DNA of 64,000 nt from an uncultured Spirochaetaceae bacterium (GTDB taxonomy: Bacteria > Spirochaetota > Spirochaetia > Treponematales > Treponemataceae). Positions 43,258-51,335 of the stretch are shown piece by piece (within the stretch, counting starts at the first letter, position 1; each line of letters starts with the position of its first letter). The stretch is taken from assembly GCA_902802305.1 (NCBI GenBank), contig CADCLG010000013.1:1-64000 (forward strand), in the 5' to 3' direction. The notes under the pieces were generated by a model, which ran no database searches, was not told where the DNA came from, and saw nothing but the letters and a program-made list of their open reading frames with translations. A program made the position numbers and the translations under genes.

Positions 43258-46200
43258 TTATTTTACAAGAATAAACTCTACGCGGCGGTTCTTCCAGTTG
43301 TTGTCGGTATCTTTAGAATCAACAACAGGTTTTGTACCACCCATACCTTCTGTAGTAACATTGTTTGCATTAACTCCCTTCTTTACAAGGTAAGCTTTAA
43401 TTGCATCTGCACGTTCCTTAGAAAGTGGCATAAGGGCACGTCCCCAAACGCGAGGATTATCTATAGTCTCTTCGTCAACATTGTCAGAAAGTCGGTTTGC
43501 ATGTCCCTGAATAGTTACTTTGTAATCAGTAAACTTCTTAAGGATTTCTGCAATACGATTAAGAATCTCTACGTTCTTCTGAACCTGTTCTGCTGTAAGT
43601 TTTGCATTTGATTCCTGGAAGTTAGCTGCATCTGATTCAAAGATAATAGAAGGAACTGCCATCTTGAGAATATTGCCTTCGCGGATAACAAGAACATCAA
43701 CCGGAATGATTCCATCAACAGAAGAAGACATACCAAGATTATCTGCAACAGTCAAAGTATATTTGTAGTCCATAGCAGACTGAACTCTTTCAGCTCTACC
43801 AGCTGCATCCTTCTGAACGTTACTCAATCCGTCCCAAATAATGCGTTCCGTAATCTGAGATTTTCCTTCTGTCTTCCAGAAAGTCTTTCCTTTTGGATCA
43901 TAGATAACAAATGACCAGTTCTTGATGCGGGCTTTTGTATTTCCTGTAAGTTTAATAAAGAGGTCATCATCAATACCGTCGTTATCAGGACTGAAATATT
44001 CTGGAGCTGTCTGAACGCGAAGTTCTGGAGCAGTAGCTGTACAAACAAATGGAGAAGAAACAGCACTTACGCGGTTACCTTTTTTATAAACAGCATTCAA
44101 AGTACCAGTAAAGGTTCCTTCACAGGCATTTCCATCAGCATCTGCACCATTCCATTTGATTTCTGCAGGGAGATTAAGATTATCTTTTTCTGTAAGAGAG
44201 AATACAGAAGTTCCATCTTCCTTGCGAACATCAAAGTTCCAGCTTAACAAATCTTCTGCAACAGTTGTGCGGATAGCAAAAATCTGTTCGTCAAGATAAG
44301 AGTCGTTGTTTGGAGAAATACCTTCGTATTCAGAAGTAAGATAAAGCTTTGTTTCGCGGTTATCAAGAACAATGTCTTTTAATGAAGTAGAAAAGCGGTT
44401 TCCTGCATCATCAGTTGAAGAAATTACCAGATTGTATTTTCCGTCAGCAGAAAGGTTTCCAGATTCATCAGAACCATCCCATTCAAAGTTTGATTTAGTT
44501 CCGTTCCAGGAATATTTCTTTACGACAGTATTCTTAGCATTGCGAACTTCAACATTCCACAATTTTTCATTTGTACATTCAGAAATTGCTACAGGAATAT
44601 TATCCTGGTTTCCGTCACCGTCTGGAGAGAAATAAGTCCAAGGGATTTCGGCTGTAAGATTAGGAGCCTTTGTATCAAGTTCAAAGCTCTGAGTTGCTGC
44701 AGCGGCGGTTGAACCGTTTGTAGCTGTTACAGAAAGCTGAGCTGAATAGAAGCCGTCTTCACAGCGGGTATTGTCGTTATCGTTTCCATTCCATACAAAG
44801 TTTGCAGGAAGCTTTTTGTTTTCTTTTCTAGAATAAACAACCTTTCCGCTATTGTCTTTGATAGAGAACTCGTAAGAAGCAACATCCTTTGTCTGTGTTA
44901 CAGGATTAAAGGTAATTGTATCTTTTACTTTGTCAGCATTTGGAGAGAAGGCTGTATCTGTCATAGCAAGCAAAAGCTGAGTTTCGGTTGTATCAAAGGT
45001 TACAGCAGAATCAGAAGTACCGCCACCTGCATTTCCAGCCATATCAGTAGCAGAAATAACCATTACATAGGTACCTTTGTCTGCAATTTTTCCTGCGCTG
45101 TTCAAACCGTTCCAGGTAATGCTTTCTGGAGGAAACTCACCTAAATCATAAGTTTTTACAACGTTTCCACCGTCCTGAGTTCTGATTTCTGCCTTCCATG
45201 AAGGAATTGGAGCGCCTTTAGAAGGAGTAATCATAATAGAGAACTTAACGTCAGATTTTGAACCGGCACCAAAAACTGTGTCAGAAACTCTAATCTGAGC
45301 GGCAGGTTTAACTGTATCAAGAATAAAGATTGGTGAAGATAATTTTGTTGGAACATATCCGTTCAGATATTTTGCAGTTACAAAAGCCTGATATTCACCA
45401 TCTGCAAGCTGATTGCCATTATCATCTTTACCGTCAAATACAATTGTTGCAGGAGGAATAGCACCGTCTTTTGTCTGATTGTAAGAGCGTACAAGTTTTC
45501 CATCTCTTGTTTCGATTGAAACAGCCCATTCTGTAAGCTTGTTTCCAGTTTTTTCTTCTGGTACAGGGATAGTGAGGTCAAAAGTAATTGAACTGAGGCT
45601 GCTGTCTGTATTTGGAGAGAAGTATCTTGAACCATCGATGTAAATGTTTGTTGCAGGTTTTTCAGCAGAATAAATGATGTTTGAAATCATTGTTTTTGGA
45701 GCAACGTTTCCCGCCTTATCTGTAGCGGTAATTTCATAAGAATAAACACCATCCATAATCTGACTTTCTGAATCATTTGTTCCGTGCCAGGTGAAGGTTA
45801 CTGGTTCTGCATTTGTCCATTTGTAGGTTTTTACAACATTTCCATCAGCAGATTTGAATACACCAATCCATTCATCTTCTACTGAACCTTCCTGCACAAT
45901 CTTGAGAGAAGCTTTTGCACCTTCACCAAAGATTTTATCAGAAGGCTGTGTAAGCTCGATTTCTGGAGCGATTGTATCTACAACAACCTCGTATTCTTTG
46001 GAGGTTGCAACGTTGCCGTTATCGTCGGTAGCTGTAATGTACCAGAAATATTTGCCGTCAGGAGCAGTTTCACCGTTGTCCATAACGCCGTTCCAGCTGA
46101 TTGATTCCGGAACATCAACTCCGTGTTTTTTTGCTACAAGCTGCTTGAAAAACTGCTTAAAGCCGATTTTCTGGGCAATTGCAACTTTATTTTCAATTGT

Positions 46201-46395
46201 TCGGACTGTATTGTTATTTTCATCCTGAATTACAAGACTCCAGCCTTGAATAAAGCGTTTATCTGAAATAGAAACAGGAATTACAATTTCATCCTGAACA
46301 CCATCATTATTTGGAGAAATATATTTTGGTTTTGCAGAGAGAGAACCTGCACAAAGAGCAATTATTGCAACTAAAAATAAATTGTATTTTTTCAT
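43258..46395 (-). CDS. FlgD-Ig repeat protein with C-terminal OmpA domain
   Basis: 1045 aa. Signal peptide (MKKYNLFLVAIIALCAGSLSA), then about nine FlgD-type Ig repeats, each with an SPNnDGvqD-like opening and a W(N/H)GxxDxGxxxxDGxYxY-like closing turn, and a C-terminal OmpA peptidoglycan-binding domain (about 905-1045: IIFESDAANF, VTIQGHANRL, KERADAIKAYLVKKGV, NNWKNRRVEFILVK). It probably sits in the periplasm or outer membrane bridging peptidoglycan to the envelope. SD AAGGAG. It lies 11 nt after the UPF0164-like gene, so the two are cotranscribed. Confidence 0.87.
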   Translation of the reverse strand: MKKYNLFLVAIIALCAGSLSAKPKYISPNNDGVQDEIVIPVSISDKRFIQGWSLVIQDENNNTVRTIENKVAIAQKIGFKQFFKQLVAKKHGVDVPESISWNGVMDNGETAPDGKYFWYITATDDNGNVATSKEYEVVVDTIAPEIELTQPSDKIFGEGAKASLKIVQEGSVEDEWIGVFKSADGNVVKTYKWTNAEPVTFTWHGTNDSESQIMDGVYSYEITATDKAGNVAPKTMISNIIYSAEKPATNIYIDGSRYFSPNTDSSLSSITFDLTIPVPEEKTGNKLTEWAVSIETRDGKLVRSYNQTKDGAIPPATIVFDGKDDNGNQLADGEYQAFVTAKYLNGYVPTKLSSPIFILDTVKPAAQIRVSDTVFGAGSKSDVKFSIMITPSKGAPIPSWKAEIRTQDGGNVVKTYDLGEFPPESITWNGLNSAGKIADKGTYVMVISATDMAGNAGGGTSDSAVTFDTTETQLLLAMTDTAFSPNADKVKDTITFNPVTQTKDVASYEFSIKDNSGKVVYSRKENKKLPANFVWNGNDNDNTRCEDGFYSAQLSVTATNGSTAAAATQSFELDTKAPNLTAEIPWTYFSPDGDGNQDNIPVAISECTNEKLWNVEVRNAKNTVVKKYSWNGTKSNFEWDGSDESGNLSADGKYNLVISSTDDAGNRFSTSLKDIVLDNRETKLYLTSEYEGISPNNDSYLDEQIFAIRTTVAEDLLSWNFDVRKEDGTSVFSLTEKDNLNLPAEIKWNGADADGNACEGTFTGTLNAVYKKGNRVSAVSSPFVCTATAPELRVQTAPEYFSPDNDGIDDDLFIKLTGNTKARIKNWSFVIYDPKGKTFWKTEGKSQITERIIWDGLSNVQKDAAGRAERVQSAMDYKYTLTVADNLGMSSSVDGIIPVDVLVIREGNILKMAVPSIIFESDAANFQESNAKLTAEQVQKNVEILNRIAEILKKFTDYKVTIQGHANRLSDNVDEETIDNPRVWGRALMPLSKERADAIKAYLVKKGVNANNVTTEGMGGTKPVVDSKDTDNNWKNRRVEFILVK

Positions 46396-46406
46396 CTTAT
46401 TTCTCC

Positions 46407-47471
46407 TTACTCTTCATCATCTTCAAACTTGATTGTAATTACCGGTGGAGTTTCATCTTTCAAACCAAGGTTCAAATCTACTCCAGCAGAAACTGCATTG
46501 ATATTTTTGTACAGCTGTTTCCAGGCAACAGCTGTAGACATTTCGCTCTGACTCCAGCCGTTCTTTTCAAGGTACTGGTTATTCTTTACATCAAAGGTAA
46601 ATCTGAAGGTAAGTCCAACAGATGGAATTACATCAACATGACCATTGATAAGTTCTCTTAAATTAAACTTGTCTGCAACTGTTATATAAAGCATATCTTT
46701 TACTGCAAACTGAAGTCCAAGGTCTGTAATGACATTCATAAAGGCTGGTGTTGTAATTTCAAGGGAAGCACCAAGTTTGATTACGCTTGTCTGGGCAAGA
46801 AGGGCTGCACAACCAAGTTTAAGAGTTCCAATCATAGGGAAAATACCAGTTTCTGCTTCTGGATTGATTCCAGGTAAGGTTGTATTTGTAAAGGTTTTAC
46901 CAAGATTAAGCAAAGCTGCTGAATATCTAAAATCTTTTAAGAAGCCAACTTTTCCCTGATTATAAACAAATCCAAGGTTTATTGAAGCGGCCCAGTCTGT
47001 ATTTGCGCCCCAGAAAATACCAGAGTTCATGTTAAGACCTACATTTAGTTTTTCTGTTACTTCCTTAGAAAGACCGCCTTTAATTGTGAATGAATTGCCA
47101 AGATTCATATCTACAAATGGAATCATTGTTCCGTTCATATATGCTGAATAAACAGCAAACTTAGTAGGGATAAGAATTCCTGCCTGAAAAGCATTTCCGT
47201 AAGTTTTTGTGTCTTCTGAATTAGAAGAGAAAAGAGCTGTATAAGCAAGATTTACAACATTTCGCTGTTCAGATGCTGGGAGTGCTGGATTTACATTCAA
47301 AGACTCTGGACCAGCATAAAAAATACCGCCGCCAGAAGAAGATGAGGCATCAGTTAATTGTCTCGGACTTGAAAGCTCTAAAAAGTTTTCACCATTTACT
47401 GGTGGGTTGTAGGCATATATAGCAGAACAAATCAAACAGATTGAAACTACTGCTAAGACATTTCTTTTCAT
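46407..47471 (-). CDS. UPF0164/FadL-like outer-membrane barrel protein
   Basis: 354 aa. Signal peptide (MKRNVLAVVSICLICSAIYA) and a barrel-like sequence beginning with SSGGGIFYAGPESLNVNPAL, the N-terminal pattern of PorV/FadL-like proteins and of the treponemal UPF0164 family. The C-terminus is unusual for a barrel: after VGLTFRFTFDV it continues to an acidic KFEDDEE tail. Probably an outer-membrane protein partnered with the cotranscribed FlgD-Ig/OmpA protein. SD AGGAG. Family assignment is from memory and moderate. Confidence 0.65.
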   Translation of the reverse strand: MKRNVLAVVSICLICSAIYAYNPPVNGENFLELSSPRQLTDASSSSGGGIFYAGPESLNVNPALPASEQRNVVNLAYTALFSSNSEDTKTYGNAFQAGILIPTKFAVYSAYMNGTMIPFVDMNLGNSFTIKGGLSKEVTEKLNVGLNMNSGIFWGANTDWAASINLGFVYNQGKVGFLKDFRYSAALLNLGKTFTNTTLPGINPEAETGIFPMIGTLKLGCAALLAQTSVIKLGASLEITTPAFMNVITDLGLQFAVKDMLYITVADKFNLRELINGHVDVIPSVGLTFRFTFDVKNNQYLEKNGWSQSEMSTAVAWKQLYKNINAVSAGVDLNLGLKDETPPVITIKFEDDEE

Positions 47472-47665
47472 TTTACTACTCCTGTAAATGAATTTTTAAT
47501 ATGGATTTTTTCTACCGCTAAACAACGGTCAACTTTATGAATATAAAACTTTAGATTATAGATAACAAATTATAACAAAACTTTTTTATATTTTTTATAT
47601 TATAATCGATGTTATAATTTTATGCTACACCGATATATGCTTTGATATAATGCTTTGATATAAGG

Positions 47666-47694
47666 TTGAAAAAACACAAAAATTGACTTATAGT
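47666..47694 (+). promoter_or_regulatory. Leaderless-type promoter of the 523-aa unknown gene
   Basis: TTGAAA (47666-47671), 17 bp, TATAGT (47689-47694), 6 nt, ATG 47701. Just upstream, ATGCTTTGATATA is tandemly duplicated (47637-47649 and 47650-47662). Confidence 0.6.
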
Positions 47695-47700
47695 TATTTT

Positions 47701-49272
47701 ATGGATTCAAGAGATATAAAAAGCAATAAAAAAAATACATCAAAACAAGCCGAGCCTCAGGGATTTTTTCAATCTTTATTTGCAAATTTATTTGGCTCCA
47801 ACAATCCTGAAGCGGAGTTAAAGCGCAGACTTAAATATATTGCAAAAGATTTCAATAAGACAAAATTCCATACTTATTACAGGACTTCAACCTTTGAAGC
47901 AACTCCTAATTTTGCAAAATTATTTTATGATATTTATAAGCTTATCTCGCCTGCTCAGCTTATGTTTCATGCGAATCCTAATTTAAATGCATTTAAACAT
48001 CAGATTATAAATTATTCCCTTACAGACCGTCAGATGGAATTGCTTGCCCACTTTGATGAAAAAAAGATTCAGGAAATGGCAACAAAAATCGATTTTGACA
48101 AGCTTAAAATTCAGATTGAAAATGATTTGAATGACTTTTGCGGGGCTTTTGACGACAACCGCATAAATAAAATAGAAAATCTTTACAAGGCTTTTGTAAT
48201 TTTCAGGGATTTTTGTTCTTATGACTATTTTATGGTACTTAAAAAGTTTAATTCCTCTATTCAGGAAAATCTTTTTAATGAAGTGCCACAGTTTGCAAAA
48301 ATAAATGCTGAATATATTGTAGATGATTTAAAGGATTTTTGTACGGTTGCTTATCCTATCACTGATGATAAAATTGTCTGGGGAGATTTGTTTGAATTCC
48401 TTAAATCCAAACATTCCAGCGAAATCGTCGGTTTAAATAACTGGAAAAAAATCATTGCAAGAATGCGTTCTATTCAAAGTTCCATGGCTTTTGATTTGAT
48501 GATTCGCCATATCACACGAAAGCCAAACTATCAGGTTACTCTTCCTTCTCCAGTCGCTACTATTACGGAACCTTATCTTACCAAAATCAGAGAAGATACT
48601 TTAAAAACGCTCTCCAACATCAGCATGAACATGAAACATTCCAAGGCTAATTCAATTTCAGAGCAGATTTTTGGTAAAAAAGAAATAAAAGCATTGAGAT
48701 ATTATCTTACATCTGCGAATGAACCATTTGCAAAGAAAAATCTCCCAACTTACAAATATGCAGAGCCCCTTAATTACCTTAAAGGCTTTATTACTGAATA
48801 TGTAAAAACTGATCTACGCCAGTATTTTGATGTTGTTGTAATTCGAGGACAATGGGCAGCACAGATGTCTGCACCGCTTTCCAATGCATATCAGGAACTT
48901 TTGAAAATGGGTGATGACATTGCCAAATTTGACAATGCCCTTTCTGAAGCAGGTCCAACCGGAGTAAAGATTAAGACTCTTCTTCCAAAAACTGCCCATG
49001 ACCCTGGAGCAGAAAATATTATAAGACGTCTATTAACGACTGCCAATGAAGATGCAAGGACTTTCCTTGTAACAGCGACTCAGAATTTAGTAACGATTGG
49101 CCGCATAATGAAGCAGCTGATTGAAGATTACATGAAACAGAAACCTGTTATTGTGGGAAACTGGCATGAGCTGGAAAAATTCACAGATAAACCAATGAAA
49201 GAATTCAGCGTGAACATTTACAAAAAGATTTATCTCTTTGTTCAGCTCATGCAGCAGTATTTAAGTAATTAA
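47701..49272 (+). CDS. Spirochaete protein of unknown function (DUF5312-like)
   Basis: 523 aa, soluble, mostly helical, without signal peptide. Residues 8-45 are Lys/Asn/Gln-rich; the rest is an evenly helical protein with YRTSTFEATPNFAKLFYDIY, SSMAFDLMIRHITRKPNYQV and DVVVIRGQWAAQMSAPLSNAY as its most distinctive segments. From memory it resembles treponemal DUF5312 proteins, with no known function. ATG 47701 is preferred to a TTG at 47683, which lies within the promoter. Divergent from the UPF0164-like operon and convergent with metI. Confidence 0.65.
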   Translation: MDSRDIKSNKKNTSKQAEPQGFFQSLFANLFGSNNPEAELKRRLKYIAKDFNKTKFHTYYRTSTFEATPNFAKLFYDIYKLISPAQLMFHANPNLNAFKHQIINYSLTDRQMELLAHFDEKKIQEMATKIDFDKLKIQIENDLNDFCGAFDDNRINKIENLYKAFVIFRDFCSYDYFMVLKKFNSSIQENLFNEVPQFAKINAEYIVDDLKDFCTVAYPITDDKIVWGDLFEFLKSKHSSEIVGLNNWKKIIARMRSIQSSMAFDLMIRHITRKPNYQVTLPSPVATITEPYLTKIREDTLKTLSNISMNMKHSKANSISEQIFGKKEIKALRYYLTSANEPFAKKNLPTYKYAEPLNYLKGFITEYVKTDLRQYFDVVVIRGQWAAQMSAPLSNAYQELLKMGDDIAKFDNALSEAGPTGVKIKTLLPKTAHDPGAENIIRRLLTTANEDARTFLVTATQNLVTIGRIMKQLIEDYMKQKPVIVGNWHELEKFTDKPMKEFSVNIYKKIYLFVQLMQQYLSN

Positions 49273-49289
49273 TAAACAATATCCGTGTA

Positions 49290-49363
49290 CAAGTTTTGCC
49301 CCCGCAAAACTTGCAGCGAAAGCGGTTTAGACTGTCGCTATTAATCCAACAGCAGCTTTCGCT
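49290..49363. repeat. Two perfect hairpins downstream of metI
   Basis: CAAGTTTTGC-cccc-GCAAAACTTG (49290-49313) and AGCGAAAGC (49315-49323) with GCTTTCGCT (49355-49363). The first has the AGTTTTG/CAAAACT core also found in both hairpins at 51186-51300 on the other side of metNI. They may terminate the metNI transcript. Confidence 0.65.
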
Positions 49364-49373
49364 ATTTCGCTAG

Positions 49374-50042
49374 CTATCGTTTTGCCTGCATTTTGTTTGA
49401 AATGTGGGTACCAAGCAGCTGAATCACCTCAACCAGAATCAGGATTATTGCAACAGACCCCAGCATATACTCAATTCTATAGCGCTGATAACCGTAACGG
49501 ATTGCAACATCACCAAGTCCGCCGCCACCAACAGTTCCAGCCATTGCTGAATAACCAATAAGATTGATAATTGTAAGCGTAATTCCGTTTACTATAGAAG
49601 GCAGAGCTTCCGGCAGCAGAACCTTAAAAATAATCTGCTTGTTTGTAGAGCCCATGGAACGTGCAGCCTGAATAACCCCAGGTTCAACTTCTTTAAGCGA
49701 CGATTCTATAACTCTGGCCACGAAAGGTGCGGCGGCAATTGTTAAAGGAACGATGGACGCTTTGGTGCCGATTGCCGTATGTACTATTACTCTGGTAAAA
49801 GGAAACAATAAAATTACAAGAATTACAAAAGGAATTGCCCTTAAAATATTGATAATAACCGACAAAACCTGATTCAAAACTTTTCTTGGTCGCAAACCGT
49901 TTGCCGGATCACTAGTACACAAAAGGATTCCTAAAGGCATACCCAAAATCAAACTGAAAATGGTCGAAAAGATTACCATAACAAAAGTCTGCCAGGTTGC
50001 GGTTCCAATTACTGATAAATATTTTACTAACTGCGGATTCAT
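49374..50042 (-). CDS. metI: Methionine ABC transporter permease
   Basis: 222 aa, five to six membrane helices. MetI-type signature: TWQTFVMVIFSTIFSLILGM, ILRAIPFVILVILLFPFTR, and the EAA loop EPGVIQAARSMGSTNKQIIF, ending VRYGYQRYRIEYMLG-like. It forms the D-methionine/L-methionine importer channel with MetN. The start is ATG 50042 because GGAGG lies 5 nt upstream; a longer frame overlaps metN. No metQ substrate-binding gene is present on either side. Confidence 0.93.
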   Translation of the reverse strand: MNPQLVKYLSVIGTATWQTFVMVIFSTIFSLILGMPLGILLCTSDPANGLRPRKVLNQVLSVIINILRAIPFVILVILLFPFTRVIVHTAIGTKASIVPLTIAAAPFVARVIESSLKEVEPGVIQAARSMGSTNKQIIFKVLLPEALPSIVNGITLTIINLIGYSAMAGTVGGGGLGDVAIRYGYQRYRIEYMLGSVAIILILVEVIQLLGTHISNKMQAKR

Positions 50043-50061
50043 AATGCCTCCAGAATTGTTG

Positions 50062-51081
50062 TTAAGAGATTCTTGAAACAAGCAGACCTTGTTCAACTAA
50101 ATAAGCGCAAACCTTTTCGATTTCTGCCTCATCACCAGTGAAATCAATAAGCATTTTTCCAACACTTGATTCTGTCAACTGCTGTACACCAGCCGCACGT
50201 ATATTAAAGTCTACATCAAACTGTTTTGAAAGCCGGCTCAATACAGGCTCACCCTGAAGATTTGAAGGGAAAGTCAATTCAAAAGCACCGCCCTCATGAG
50301 ACCAGCGGACAAAAGATTCTGTTTCTCTCTGATTTGAACCAATATTTGAAATAAACTCTTTTGTAACAGGACTCTTTGGATTTAAGAAAATATCGTTTAC
50401 CAGGCCCTGTTCAACAAGATGACCTTCACTGATAACAGCCACCTGACTGCAGGCATCACGAACAACTTCCATCTGATGAGTAATCATTACAACCGTAAGA
50501 TTCATCTGTGTCTGGATTTTTCTTATAAGATTAAGAATTGATTTTGTTGTCTGCGGATCCAGAGCCGAAGTTGCTTCATCGCAAAAGAGAATATCCGGTT
50601 TATTCGCCAGCGCCCTCGCAATGGCAATTCTTTGCTTCTGCCCTCCCGACAAAGTGCTTATTCTTGCATCCTTTCGGTCAGAAAGCTCTACAATTTCCAG
50701 CAGCTCATCCACACGCTTGTTTATTTCATCTTTAGGCAGACCGCAAATTTCCATTGGATATGCAATATTCTGACCAGCGGAACGGGAACTGAACAAATTA
50801 AAATTCTGAAAAATCATTCCTATTCGTCGGCGGCGCAAAACTAATTCTTTTTCTTCAAGATTATCAACACGAAGTCCGTCATACAAAACTTCACCTGAAT
50901 CAGGACGTTCCATCATACTTACAAGCCGCACTAACGAAGACTTACCTGCACCACTGCGACCAATAATTCCAAAAATTTCATTAGAAGGAATTTTAAGAGA
51001 AATGTCATCAACGGCTTTTACCTCAGTAAGACCATCCGCTGACACATAAGTTTTTGAAAGATTCTTTAACTCAATTTCCAT
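50062..51081 (-). CDS. metN: Methionine ABC transporter ATP-binding protein
   Basis: 339 aa. ABC ATPase domain (about 1-240) with Walker A GRSGAGKSS, signature LSGGQKQRIAIARAL and Walker B DILFCDEATSALD, then the C-terminal NIL/ACT-like regulatory domain (about 262-339: ALELTF-like strand, VDFNIRAAGVQQL, GKMLIDFTG) that binds methionine and inhibits transport. It energises MetI. No SD; the -10 box ends 8 nt before the ATG, so the metNI message is probably leaderless. Upstream lies the 90-bp tandem hairpin repeat. No SAM riboswitch is visible. Confidence 0.95.
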   Translation of the reverse strand: MEIELKNLSKTYVSADGLTEVKAVDDISLKIPSNEIFGIIGRSGAGKSSLVRLVSMMERPDSGEVLYDGLRVDNLEEKELVLRRRRIGMIFQNFNLFSSRSAGQNIAYPMEICGLPKDEINKRVDELLEIVELSDRKDARISTLSGGQKQRIAIARALANKPDILFCDEATSALDPQTTKSILNLIRKIQTQMNLTVVMITHQMEVVRDACSQVAVISEGHLVEQGLVNDIFLNPKSPVTKEFISNIGSNQRETESFVRWSHEGGAFELTFPSNLQGEPVLSRLSKQFDVDFNIRAAGVQQLTESSVGKMLIDFTGDEAEIEKVCAYLVEQGLLVSRIS

Positions 51082-51089
51082 GGTAGAAA

Positions 51090-51118
51090 ATTATACTGAA
51101 TAGGAAATCAAGTTTCAA
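51090..51118 (-). promoter_or_regulatory. Leaderless-type promoter of metNI
   Basis: Minus strand: TTGAAA (51113-51118), 17 bp, TATAAT (51090-51095), 8 nt, ATG 51081. The best -35/-10 pair among the leaderless candidates. Confidence 0.7.
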
Positions 51119-51120
51119 TT

Positions 51121-51316
51121 ACGAACCTGTTGCATTACGAACCCGTTGTATTCATACAGTAACTTCAACGGGTACCAGGTTCGTTCATAGTTTTGACAGG
51201 CAAAACTATGCATTGGTATAAAGGATACGAACCCGTTGCATTCATACAGTAACTTCAACGGGTACCAGGTTCGTCCACAGTTTTGTCGGACAAAACTGTG
51301 AATCGGTGCAAAATCG
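51121..51316. repeat. 90-bp tandem repeat with paired hairpins
   Basis: Two units (51137-51226, 51227-51316) preceded by a truncated third (51121-51136). Each unit has an outer stem ACGAAC/GTTCGT with inner CCCGTTG/CAACGGG, and a perfect 10-bp hairpin: CATAGTTTTG/CAAAACTATG at 51186-51210 in unit 1 and CACAGTTTTG/CAAAACTGTG at 51276-51300 in unit 2. The T-A pair of unit 1 is C-G in unit 2. It fills the gap between the 51336 gene's stop and the metNI promoter. Confidence 0.8.
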
Positions 51317-51335
51317 TTGCAAAACCAGTGTAAAC

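Noticed and set aside
51121-51316. CRISPR array from the two 90-bp units
   Set aside because: Only two and a fraction units, with no variable spacers; the whole 90 bp is repeated.
51121-51335. SAM or methionine riboswitch for metNI
   Set aside because: No S-box consensus seen; the hairpins are repeats upstream of a promoter that starts transcription at the metN ATG.
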